Positions 7,927 through 15,891 of a DNA stretch of 64,000 nucleotides are shown here, piece after piece. Position 1 is the first letter of the stretch, and every line of letters begins with the position of its first letter. The notes beneath the pieces were generated by a model. That model saw only the letters and a program-made list of their open reading frames with translations. It was not told where the DNA came from and did not search any database. The position numbers were made by a program, and so were the translations under genes. The stretch comes from Actinomycetes bacterium (GTDB lineage: Bacteria > Actinomycetota > Acidimicrobiia > Acidimicrobiales > Palsa-688), in contig JAJYMB010000059.1 of NCBI GenBank assembly GCA_021787365.1, forward strand, positions 34,926 to 98,925, given 5' to 3'.

Positions 7927-9414
7927 GTGCGCCCGAACATCCCGTCGAGAGAGAAACCCAACCCAGCGCACCGCTACCTGTCCGACGGTGGCCGCCGGAC
8001 CCGTGTTGTGGCCACCATCGGCCCCGCTTCGGACTCTCCGGCCGTGCTATCGGCCATGCAAGAGGCGGGGATGGACGTGGCGCGCCTCCCGCTCGCCCAC
8101 GGTTCGATCGACGAGGCCGTGGCCAGGCTCCGCCGGGTCCGCGAGGCCGCTCCCGACGTGGGCGTGCTTGTCGACCTACCTGGGCCCAAGATACGCACCA
8201 CGCCGTTCCCCGAGGGTGGGGTCACTTTGACACCCGGGAGCGAGGTACTGATATGCCCCCAGGGCCTCGCCCCCAACAGCAACGAGGACAAGATCGGCGT
8301 GTCCGTGCCTGAGCTCGTGGAGTCACTTCAAGAAGGCGACCGGATCGCCCTCGGCGACGGTGGCGTCTCCATGGTGGCTGAGAGGCGGGACGGCTATTCG
8401 ATGGTGTCCAGGGTGCTCTCGGGCGGCAAGGTCCAGGGGCGGCCCGGGGTTACGGCGCCGGCATCGAGGTTGGCGCTCAAGACGCCGACGCCCGAAGACA
8501 TCGAGCGCCTCGAGGTCCTTCTCGGGGAAGGGATCGAGAGCGTCGCAGTCTCGTTTGTCCGCACGGCCGCCGACTTGGAGACGGTGAAGGCGATGGTGGG
8601 CGGGAACGTCCTCGTTTGCGCCAAGATGGAGACGCCCGAGGCAGTGGGCGACATGGACAACATCTTGCGGGTGGCGGACACGGTCATGGTCGCCCGGGGT
8701 GACCTCGGGGTGCGCGTGCCCTTCGAGGAAGTCCCTCACATCCAAAAAGCGCTCATACGTTCTTGTATCGCTTGGGGACGGCCGGTGATAACGGCGACCC
8801 AGATGCTCGAGTCCATGGTCAGTTCGCCCGTGCCGACCCGGGCCGAGGTCACCGACGTGGCCAATGCCGTGTTCGACGGCACCAGTGCCGTGATGCTGTC
8901 CGGAGAGTCGGCAATTGGCGTCGACCCCGTCAACGCGGTAGCGACGATGGCGAGGATCGCTCGTCGAGCCGACCTCGACTTCGACAGCTACCAGTGGGGC
9001 CGCAACCTCCCGGCGCAGCACTTCGCCGCGGAAGGCGCGGCCGGCGCCAAGATCACGGCGGCGATCGGGGCGGCCGCCTGGCGCGCCTCGGTCGAGGAGA
9101 AGGCCTCGGTGATCATCGCCTGCACCAATACTGGCGCTACTGCGCGGGCGATCGCCAGGTACCGGCCGGCGTGCCCGATCGTTGCGGCCACGCCGTTCAG
9201 CTTCACCGCCCGCCAGCTCACGACCAGCTGGGGAATTGACACCGTGCTCGTTCCCGAGGCAAAGAGCACCGACGAGGCGGTCGACAGCGGCGTCGAGACA
9301 GCTCGCAGTGCCGGCTACGTCAAGCCCGGCGACGTCGTCGTCGTCCTCGCCGGCTCGCTCCACGACCCCGCCGCGCCGGTGACCGACACTCTCCGCCTCG
9401 TCCGCATCTACTAG
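7927..9414 (+). CDS. pyk: Pyruvate kinase, K+-independent type by signature
   Basis: Transfers phosphate from phosphoenolpyruvate to ADP. Start taken at GTG 7927, which has GAGAG 8 nt upstream; GTG 7849 is an in-frame alternative adding 26 residues. The core begins TRVVATIGPASDS. Catalytic segments are intact: AKMETPEAV with the general-acid Lys, VARGDLGV, ITATQMLESM and DGTSAVMLSGESA. The K+ site is altered: the usual RLNFSHG reads RLPLAHG (P55, A57), and DTKGPEIR reads DLPGPKIR (L84, K88). Lys at the position of muscle Glu117 marks K+-independent pyruvate kinases. The C-terminal domain is complete. It lies downstream of ald on the same strand. Confidence 0.93.
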   Translation: MRPNIPSREKPNPAHRYLSDGGRRTRVVATIGPASDSPAVLSAMQEAGMDVARLPLAHGSIDEAVARLRRVREAAPDVGVLVDLPGPKIRTTPFPEGGVTLTPGSEVLICPQGLAPNSNEDKIGVSVPELVESLQEGDRIALGDGGVSMVAERRDGYSMVSRVLSGGKVQGRPGVTAPASRLALKTPTPEDIERLEVLLGEGIESVAVSFVRTAADLETVKAMVGGNVLVCAKMETPEAVGDMDNILRVADTVMVARGDLGVRVPFEEVPHIQKALIRSCIAWGRPVITATQMLESMVSSPVPTRAEVTDVANAVFDGTSAVMLSGESAIGVDPVNAVATMARIARRADLDFDSYQWGRNLPAQHFAAEGAAGAKITAAIGAAAWRASVEEKASVIIACTNTGATARAIARYRPACPIVAATPFSFTARQLTTSWGIDTVLVPEAKSTDEAVDSGVETARSAGYVKPGDVVVVLAGSLHDPAAPVTDTLRLVRIY

Positions 9415-9425
9415 CCGAGCCGAGC

Positions 9426-9457
9426 CTTCGGCTTCACGGGGCGTCGGGAAGCCGAAG
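9426..9457 (+). terminator. Bidirectional terminator between pyk and the SDR gene
   Basis: A perfect 10-bp inverted repeat (CTTCGGCTTC / GAAGCCGAAG) with a 12-nt loop sits in the 50-bp gap between two convergent genes. There is no U-tract, as is common in high-GC actinobacteria. Confidence 0.6.
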
Positions 9458-9464
9458 CGCGTGT

Positions 9465-10259
9465 TCAGCCGGAGGGGAGGCGCTGTATGTGCCAGGGGAA
9501 GGTGGCGAGAGCCCGGTAGAGCCCGGGGAGACCGCCGTTCAGGCGGACGGCGAGGCCGAGCCACGCCGGCACGACCACGTCCTCTTGGCGCCGGTCGATG
9601 GCTCGCACGATCCGCCGGGCCACCTTGGTCACGGGCATGGGGTGCGGCCAGGAGTGGCTGTAGGGCCTGTTGCGCCGGCTGAAAAACGGGGTAGCCACCG
9701 CTCCCGGGCTCACCAGGGTGACGGTTGGGCGGGCTGACGAGGAAGCGCTTGGGTTGCCCTGGCTGGACCATTCGATGCGCAGGCCGTCGGCGAGGCCCCG
9801 CAGGCCCGCCTTGGCGGTGCCGTAGGCGACCTCCTTGGGCACGCCCACCAGGCCGGCGATCGAGCCCACGAGGACGAGTTGGCCTCCCGAAGCGAGCAGG
9901 TGGGGAGCCGCGGCATGGGCGAGGTGGAGCGGGGCACGCAGGTTGATGTCCAGCAGGTTGTCGATCTCGGCCGGAGGCATCGTGGTGAAGGCCCCCTCCC
10001 AGCCGGCGCCGGCGCACGAGACCACCACGTCGAGGCCGCCTAGGGTCGCCACCGCCTTTTCGACCACTCCTGCTGCTGAGCCGGGCTCGGTGAGGTCGGC
10101 CACGACGGCCGCCTCGAGGCTGCCGTCCGGTGCGACCGTGAGGCCCTCGGCGCGCCTCCCCGAGCCGACCACGCGGCAACCCCGTGATGCGAGGAGGACG
10201 CTCACTGCCGCGCCGATGCCGCTCGAGGCACCGGTCACGAGCACACGGAGAGCGAACAC
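9465..10259 (-). CDS. Short-chain dehydrogenase/reductase, last gene of the hopanoid operon
   Basis: 264 residues from a GTG start, 21 bp after the hpnH stop and on the same strand. Classical SDR features are TGASSGIGAA for NAD(P) binding, SCAGAG in place of NNAG, the catalytic Ser in LVGSIAG and YGTAK with catalytic Tyr and Lys. The C-terminal ~30 residues (LNGGLPGLYRALATFPWH) are hydrophobic and could contact membrane or lipid. Position suggests a step in hopanoid or terpenoid oxidation-reduction, but nothing in the sequence fixes the substrate. Confidence 0.85.
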   Translation of the reverse strand: MFALRVLVTGASSGIGAAVSVLLASRGCRVVGSGRRAEGLTVAPDGSLEAAVVADLTEPGSAAGVVEKAVATLGGLDVVVSCAGAGWEGAFTTMPPAEIDNLLDINLRAPLHLAHAAAPHLLASGGQLVLVGSIAGLVGVPKEVAYGTAKAGLRGLADGLRIEWSSQGNPSASSSARPTVTLVSPGAVATPFFSRRNRPYSHSWPHPMPVTKVARRIVRAIDRRQEDVVVPAWLGLAVRLNGGLPGLYRALATFPWHIQRLPSG

Positions 10260-10280
10260 CTGTCAGCCCCGTTGCCCTCG

Positions 10281-11285
10281 TCAGCCACTGCTCACGAGGG
10301 CCCGCAGCGACTCCCGCACGCTGCCGGTGGTGGCGAGCACGGCGCTCGGCTCGTAGCCGCAGTGGGCCATGCAATTGCGGCACCGGGGGTCTCGGCCCCG
10401 ACCGTACTTGGACCAGTCAGTGGTCTCGATCAGCTCCTTGTACGTCTCGGTGTAGCCGTCTGCCAAGAGGTAGCAGGGCCGCTGCCAGCCGAACACGCTG
10501 TAGGAGGGGATGCCCCAGGGCGTGCACTCGAACTCGACCTTGCCCTCCAAGAAGTCGAGGAAGAGCGGGCTGTGGTTGAAACGCCAATGCTTGCGCTTGC
10601 CAGCGAAGGCTTCTTGGAACACCTTCCGGGACTGGTCGACCGCGAGGAAGTGGACCTGGTCGGGCGCCTTCTCGTAGGCGTAGCCGGGGGACAGCATCAT
10701 CTTGTCCACCCCGAGCTCGTCGTTCAGGAAGTCGAGCACCTCGCGTATGGTCTTCGGCGAGTCTGTGTTGAAAAACGTGGTGTTCGTCATCACCCGGAAA
10801 CCCCTCGCCTTTGCTTCCTTTATGGCGGCCACCGCCTTGTCGAACACGCCTTCGCGAGAAACCGAGGAGTCGTGGCGTTCGCGCAGGCCGTCTATGTGGA
10901 CCACCCAGGCAAAGGCCGGGTGTGGTTGGAAGCGGTCGAGCTTGCGCTGGAGCAGGATGGCGTTGGTGCAGAGGTAGACAAAGCGCTTGCGGTCTAGGAG
11001 CGCTTCGGTCATCTTTTCGATCTCGGGGTGCAGGAGCGGCTCACCGCCGGCGATCGAGACCATGGGGGCGCCGCTCTCCTCGATGGCCGCCACCGCCTGG
11101 TCGACCGAGAGCCGCTTTCTCAAAATCTCGGTGGGGTACTGGATCTTGCCACAGCCGTTGCATTCCAGGTTGCAGGCAAAGAGAGGTTCGAGCTCGACTA
11201 TCAAGGGGAACTTGTCCCGCTTGGCCAGCTTTTGGCGGGCAATGTAAGTGCCTACCCGCATACTCTGGCGCAGATCTACGCCCAT
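10281..11285 (-). CDS. hpnH: Adenosyl-hopene transferase HpnH (radical SAM)
   Basis: Attaches the 5'-deoxyadenosyl group of SAM to diploptene, giving adenosylhopane, the first step of C35 side-chain synthesis. The radical-SAM cluster motif CNLECNGC is at C38, C42 and C45. The SAM-binding SIAGGEPLLHPEI and the HpnH-type C-terminus with further cysteines (DPRCRNCMAHCGYEPSA) are present. The 334-residue length fits the family. It starts one base after the hpnG::ispH stop, so it belongs to the same operon. Confidence 0.95.
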   Translation of the reverse strand: MGVDLRQSMRVGTYIARQKLAKRDKFPLIVELEPLFACNLECNGCGKIQYPTEILRKRLSVDQAVAAIEESGAPMVSIAGGEPLLHPEIEKMTEALLDRKRFVYLCTNAILLQRKLDRFQPHPAFAWVVHIDGLRERHDSSVSREGVFDKAVAAIKEAKARGFRVMTNTTFFNTDSPKTIREVLDFLNDELGVDKMMLSPGYAYEKAPDQVHFLAVDQSRKVFQEAFAGKRKHWRFNHSPLFLDFLEGKVEFECTPWGIPSYSVFGWQRPCYLLADGYTETYKELIETTDWSKYGRGRDPRCRNCMAHCGYEPSAVLATTGSVRESLRALVSSG

Positions 11286-11286
11286 G

Positions 11287-12822
11287 TCATCGTACCTCCA
11301 ATGGTAGGGGGAAATTTACGTGCTCGTTGGCGCCCACGCGCGCGCTGACCTCTGTTGGGCCGAGCCCCGACAAGCACGCCACGAGTTCCGAGACGAGCTG
11401 GTCGGGGGCGCTCGCGCCGGCCGTGATGCCGATGCGCCTTTTGCCCGCGAGCCAGGTCAAGCGGACTTCGGAACTGTCCTCCACCAGGTGGGCATCAGTC
11501 CCGCAGCGCCTCGCGACCTCGGCGAGGCGGTTGGAGTTGGAGGAGTTGGCCGAGCCGACCACGATCACGAGGTCGCAATCCGGGGCGAGGGCGCGCACCG
11601 CTTCCTGGCGGTTTTGGCTCGCGTAGCAGATATCCGACGCGGACGGCTTGGCGAGGTCGGTAAAGCCCCCCTCCAGGGCGTCGAGGACGACTTTCACCTC
11701 GTCTGTGGCGAGGGTCGTCTGGGTGACGACCGCGGTCGGTGCGGAGCGGTCGAGTTCGAGCGCCTCGACGTCTGCCGGCGTGCTCACGAGCACCGACCCC
11801 GGGACCGAGCCGAGCGTGCCCTCTACTTCGTCGTGGCCGGCGTGGCCGACCAGCACGACCTGGCGACCTGCGGAGGCGAAACGGCGGGCCTCCGTGTGGA
11901 CTTTGCTCACCAGGGGGCACGTGGCGTCGATGACGGACATGGCGCGTCGCTCTGCTTCCTCGCGCACGGCCGTGCCCACCCCGTGGGCGGAGAAGACCAC
12001 CGTCGCACCGTCGGGCACTTCGCTCAGTTCCTCGACGAATACTGCGCCCGCGGCCTCGAGGGCCGAGACCACGTGGGAATTGTGCACGATCTGGCGGCGT
12101 ACGTAGACGGGCGCACCGTAACGCTCGATCGCCCGCTCGACCGTGTCGATCGCCCGCTCCACGCCAGCGCAGAACGAACGCGGTTCCGCCAAGAGGACTT
12201 CTCGCGCCCCGGATGCCGCAGCCCAGCAGGCGAGGGTGGGCCGTGAGGCACGTAGGGTGCGGAGCGCCTTCCAAATGCCGGCGAGGCCAGCGGGAGAGAA
12301 CAGTTCGACCTCGGCCGTGTCGGATATGGCCCGCAGGACGGCAAAGGGCCGCTTTTTACCCATGATCTCGGGGGCCACCACCGTGGACTCCATGTCGACC
12401 GCGAGGGCGCCGAGCCCGGCCAGCCGGCTACGTTCTCTCCCGGTGACGATGTGGTCGGCGCTGGCCACCGTCCCTGTGCGCGCCGGGAGGCCGGCCCGGC
12501 GCAGTTCGCCGGCCAGCAGCGGCGCCGAAGCGAGGAGGGCCACCTCCTTGCCTTCCGCGTCGACCAGGCGGTCCGCCACGACGATGTCCCCAGGACTGAG
12601 CCCGGGGGCGAGGCCACCGCCCAAGCCCGCCACTACGACTGCGTCGGCCTGCCCGGCTTCCCCCGCCAGGCGCCGGGCCGAGGCGCCGGCTTTGGCCAGG
12701 CCCATCCCGAGCCGGCGGACCACCAATGTGGCCGCGCCCACCTGCGCACGCGTGGGGCCGAGGGCCAGAGCCTCGATCCCGAGGGGCGCGAGCACGAGCA
12801 GGCGGGGGCGTCCCTCACTCAT
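11287..12822 (-). CDS. hpnG-ispH: Fusion of HpnG-like nucleoside phosphorylase and IspH
   Basis: A 511-residue two-domain protein. Residues 1-200 are a purine-nucleoside-phosphorylase-like domain (AGLGGGLAPGLSPGDIVVAD and the VDMES active-site strand) of the hopanoid-associated HpnG type, which removes adenine from adenosylhopane. Residues ~206-511 are 4-hydroxy-3-methylbut-2-enyl diphosphate reductase (IspH/LytB), the last MEP-pathway step making IPP and DMAPP. Its three 4Fe-4S cysteines are in SFCAGV (C218), DATCPLV (C302) and SDICYAS (C399). No stop or frameshift separates the domains; the ~6-residue junction is short. The start overlaps the shc end by 8 bp, and hpnH follows after 1 bp. 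One chain would thus serve both isoprenoid supply and hopanoid tailoring. Confidence 0.93.
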   Translation of the reverse strand: MSEGRPRLLVLAPLGIEALALGPTRAQVGAATLVVRRLGMGLAKAGASARRLAGEAGQADAVVVAGLGGGLAPGLSPGDIVVADRLVDAEGKEVALLASAPLLAGELRRAGLPARTGTVASADHIVTGRERSRLAGLGALAVDMESTVVAPEIMGKKRPFAVLRAISDTAEVELFSPAGLAGIWKALRTLRASRPTLACWAAASGAREVLLAEPRSFCAGVERAIDTVERAIERYGAPVYVRRQIVHNSHVVSALEAAGAVFVEELSEVPDGATVVFSAHGVGTAVREEAERRAMSVIDATCPLVSKVHTEARRFASAGRQVVLVGHAGHDEVEGTLGSVPGSVLVSTPADVEALELDRSAPTAVVTQTTLATDEVKVVLDALEGGFTDLAKPSASDICYASQNRQEAVRALAPDCDLVIVVGSANSSNSNRLAEVARRCGTDAHLVEDSSEVRLTWLAGKRRIGITAGASAPDQLVSELVACLSGLGPTEVSARVGANEHVNFPLPLEVR

Positions 12823-14746
12823 GGCGTCGGCCAGTCCGCTTTAGGTAGCGGCCCAGGGCAGAGAGCGGGAACACGTGGCGGTAGAGGTGGTAGTTGAGCG
12901 AGAAGTCCCACGGGAACCCCGTGCCCGTGAACCACGGCTCGTCCCAGGTGCCCTCGGCGTTTTGGTTGGCGACGAGCCACTCCACCCCCCGCCCGGTGGC
13001 TCGGTGGCTTTCCTCGCCTGCGGCCAGCAGGGCGAGGAGCGCCCACGCCGTCTGAGACGCGGTCGAAGTACCATGCCCCCGCCAGCTCGGCTCGACGTAC
13101 GAACGCAGGTCCTCGCCCCAGCCGCCGTCGTCGTTTTGGTGGTCCACGAGCCAGCGGACGGCTCGCGCGACGCGCGGGTCGCTCGCGGGGACGCCGGCGG
13201 CGACCAGCGCGGGCACGACCGCTCCCGTCCCGTACACGTAGTTGACCCCCCAGCGGCCCCAGTACGAACCGTCCGGCTGCTGCTTGGCTGAGAGCCATTC
13301 GACGCCCCGGCGGAGCGCCGCCTCGTGGCGGCCATGCCCCGTCTCGCCGCAGAACATCTCGACCACGTGCGCGGTCACGTCCTCGCTCGGCGGGTCCGTG
13401 ACGGCGCCGAAGTCGAAGAAGGGAAGCTGGTTGGGGAGCGTGGCGTCGTTGTCCGCGTCGAAGGCACCCCAGCCTCCGTCGCGCGACTGCATGCCGGCGA
13501 CCCACGCGAGGGCCCGTTGGCAGGCGGCTTCGCTGGCTTCGGTCGGCGCAGCCCGCCGGAGCGCCAGCACGACTTCGGCCGTGTCGTCGATGTCTGGGTA
13601 ATGGACGTTACAAAACTCGAACGCCCAGCCGCCCGGGGCCAGCCCGGGCCTCTGCACTGCCCAGTCGCCGCTAACGGTCACCTCGTTTTCCAAAAGCCAG
13701 TCCCGGGCTGACGAGATCGCGGGGTCGTCTGGCGCCACCCCGGCGTCGGCGAGCGCTATCACCGCCAGTGCGGTGTCCCATACCGGGGACTGGCAGGCCT
13801 CGATGCGCCGGCCCACCTCGTCTTGCAAGGTGAAGGCGGAAAGGCCGGACAACGCTTTCGCGACGACAGGGTGGTCCATCGGGTAGCCCTGGAGCACCAG
13901 GGCGATCGTCGAGTAGACCATCGGCGGCTGGATGCCGCCCCAGGAGCCGTCGGCTTCCTGGCGGGCGACGACCCAGCGCTCTGCCTCGTGCAACGCGGGT
14001 GGGCGGAGCCACCTCTTCGGCCAGGAACGCTCCGGCAGGTGCTCGTAAAAGTGGAGCGCCTTGTCCAGGAGGGTAAAGGAGCGGCCGGCCAGGCGGGCAG
14101 GCTTCTGGCGAGGCGGGCGGCCGGAGAACAGCTCGTCCACCCGGAACGGCAGTGGCCGGACGGGCCGGTGGGAAGAAATGACCGAGAGGGCGACGATCGT
14201 CTGGCGCGCCCAGCAGGCGAAGGAATAGATGGAAAGTGGCCACCTGGCTGGCAGGTAGACGAGCTCTGGGGGGATCACGGGGAGCTGGTCCCAGTCCCAG
14301 CACCCGACCATGGCCAGCCATATGCGGGTAAAGACGCGGGAAGCCTCGATGCCCCCGTGCTCTCGCGCCCACCCCGCCGCCTTGGCCATGTGCTCAGCCT
14401 GAGGGGGGTCGCCGGCGAGGCGGAGGGTGACGTAGGCCTCGACGGTGGCGGAAAGCTCGCCGGGGCCTTGGTAAAACGTGGCCCAGGCCCCGTCGGGGCG
14501 CTGCTGCGAGCGTACCCGGGAGGCCGCAGCCCGGAGAGTGGGCTGGTCGAGGATCCCGAGGAAATGGCGCAGCAGCACGTCTTCTGCGTCCATCGTCACG
14601 TTGGTCTCGAGCTCGCCCTTCCAGAAGCCCTCGGGCGCCTGGGCCCGCTTCAGCCAACGGGCTGCCCGTTCGGTGGCGAGGACGGCCGAAGCCTGCGTGC
14701 TCGAAGAAGTGTCGCGGTGGAGCTCGAGCAGCGGAGCCACTTTCAC
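12815..14746 (-). CDS. shc: Squalene-hopene cyclase
   Basis: Cyclises squalene to hopene and hopanol at the membrane. 643 residues from GTG 14746, which overlaps the upstream prenyl synthase stop as GTGA. The catalytic DxDD motif is DIDD at residues 385-388 (YPDIDDTAEVV). QW motifs recur: RPDGAWATF, EADGSWGG, SRDGGWGAFD, QPDGSYWGRWG, NDDGGWGED and NAEGTWDEPWFTGTGFP. The C-terminal FSLNYHLYRHVFPLSALGRY is typical of the family. Also known as hpnF. Confidence 0.97.
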   Translation of the reverse strand: MKVAPLLELHRDTSSSTQASAVLATERAARWLKRAQAPEGFWKGELETNVTMDAEDVLLRHFLGILDQPTLRAAASRVRSQQRPDGAWATFYQGPGELSATVEAYVTLRLAGDPPQAEHMAKAAGWAREHGGIEASRVFTRIWLAMVGCWDWDQLPVIPPELVYLPARWPLSIYSFACWARQTIVALSVISSHRPVRPLPFRVDELFSGRPPRQKPARLAGRSFTLLDKALHFYEHLPERSWPKRWLRPPALHEAERWVVARQEADGSWGGIQPPMVYSTIALVLQGYPMDHPVVAKALSGLSAFTLQDEVGRRIEACQSPVWDTALAVIALADAGVAPDDPAISSARDWLLENEVTVSGDWAVQRPGLAPGGWAFEFCNVHYPDIDDTAEVVLALRRAAPTEASEAACQRALAWVAGMQSRDGGWGAFDADNDATLPNQLPFFDFGAVTDPPSEDVTAHVVEMFCGETGHGRHEAALRRGVEWLSAKQQPDGSYWGRWGVNYVYGTGAVVPALVAAGVPASDPRVARAVRWLVDHQNDDGGWGEDLRSYVEPSWRGHGTSTASQTAWALLALLAAGEESHRATGRGVEWLVANQNAEGTWDEPWFTGTGFPWDFSLNYHLYRHVFPLSALGRYLKRTGRRHE

Positions 14747-15891
14747 GATTCGCGTTCCACGACATAGACGGCAAGGTCCGCCAGGGCGCGGCGGGGCAGG
14801 GCGGAGAGGCGAGCGCGCTCGAGCGAGCCGAGAGCCGCGTCGAGGTGGGCCTTGGCCCGGGCTGCGGTCCACTCCCGGCCGCCGCAGCGCTCGACGAGAG
14901 AGGCGGCGCGGGCGACCTCGTCCGCGGAGAGCGGCCGGAGTTGGGCCGGTGCCCATTCGGGCGTCGCCAGCTCGATGCCCGGCATGCCGGCTTTGCTCAC
15001 GACGTGGCCGTTGCTCTTCGAGCCGTCGCCCGCCACGGCCTCGCCGGCACTGCCCTTTACATCTTCCCCGAACAAGAGGGCGTCGAGCTCACGCGACTCG
15101 TCGTCGCCGGCGGCCAGGGCGGCCACGATCGGCATGGACTTCTTGCGCTGGCGGATGTCGTTGCCGGCCGGCTTCCCGGTCGTCGCAGGGTCGCCCCAGA
15201 TGCCGAGCAAGTCGTCGACGGCTTGGAAGGCGACGCCGAGGTGGCGCCCGAAGCCCTCCAGCGCGCGGGCTGTGGCCGGCGGGGCGCCGGCCAGTACGGC
15301 GCCGATCGAGGCCGCGCACCCGAGGAGGGCACCGGTCTTCGCCGTGGACATGCCCATGCACTCTTCGACGCTCACGTTGCGGCGTTGTTCGAAGGCGAGG
15401 TCGTCGGCTTGGCCGGCGATCATCTCGGCGGTCGCTCTCGAAAGGGCCGAGGCTGCTGCCGGAGCCTCTGGGGACCCGGTCCCGAGCAGGACCTGTACGG
15501 ACAGGGTGGCCAGGGCGTCGCCCGCCAGCAGGGCGAGCGAGGGGCCCCACAGCGCCCACACGGTCGGGCGGTGGCGACGTTCGAGGTCACCGTCCATCAA
15601 GTCGTCGTGCAGGAGCGAGAAGTTGTGGACAAGTTCGACGGCGACCGCGCCGGGCAATCCGACCTCCGCGTCCGCCCACGTGGCTTCCGCCGAGAGGATG
15701 GCGAGGGCGGCGCGGACGAACTTGCCGCCGCGCTGATGCCTCGGCTGGCCGTCCGCCTCCGTCCAGCCGATGTGGTAGCTGGCCGCCCGCTGGATGCTGG
15801 CTGGTAGTCGCTCGAGCGCTTCGGCGAGGCGCGGCTCTGTCATTTCGCGCGCACGCTTCAGCACGTCGCCTACCGCGATAGTGGGGGTCAC
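14743..15891 (-). CDS. Polyprenyl diphosphate synthase (FPP/GGPP synthase family)
   Basis: Condenses IPP with allylic diphosphates, presumably making farnesyl diphosphate for squalene synthesis by HpnCDE. 382 residues from GTG 15891, overlapping the hpnE stop as GTGA; an ATG 45 bp downstream is possible. The first Asp-rich motif is LLHDDLMDGD and the second is AVDDLLGIWGD (DDxxG form). RGGKFVRAA and KTGALLG lie between them. A low-complexity stretch near residues 265-300 lengthens the C-terminal part. Product chain length cannot be decided by eye. Confidence 0.9.
   Translation of the reverse strand: MTPTIAVGDVLKRAREMTEPRLAEALERLPASIQRAASYHIGWTEADGQPRHQRGGKFVRAALAILSAEATWADAEVGLPGAVAVELVHNFSLLHDDLMDGDLERRHRPTVWALWGPSLALLAGDALATLSVQVLLGTGSPEAPAAASALSRATAEMIAGQADDLAFEQRRNVSVEECMGMSTAKTGALLGCAASIGAVLAGAPPATARALEGFGRHLGVAFQAVDDLLGIWGDPATTGKPAGNDIRQRKKSMPIVAALAAGDDESRELDALLFGEDVKGSAGEAVAGDGSKSNGHVVSKAGMPGIELATPEWAPAQLRPLSADEVARAASLVERCGGREWTAARAKAHLDAALGSLERARLSALPRRALADLAVYVVERES

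Noticed and set aside
8323..10383. Long minus-strand open frame of 686 codons under pyk and the SDR gene
   Set aside because: It is Arg/Gly/Pro/His-rich out-of-frame reading of two well-supported genes, with no domain.
14478..15881. 467-codon plus-strand frame opposite shc and the prenyl synthase
   Set aside because: Arg/Gly/Ala-rich shadow of conserved minus-strand genes.
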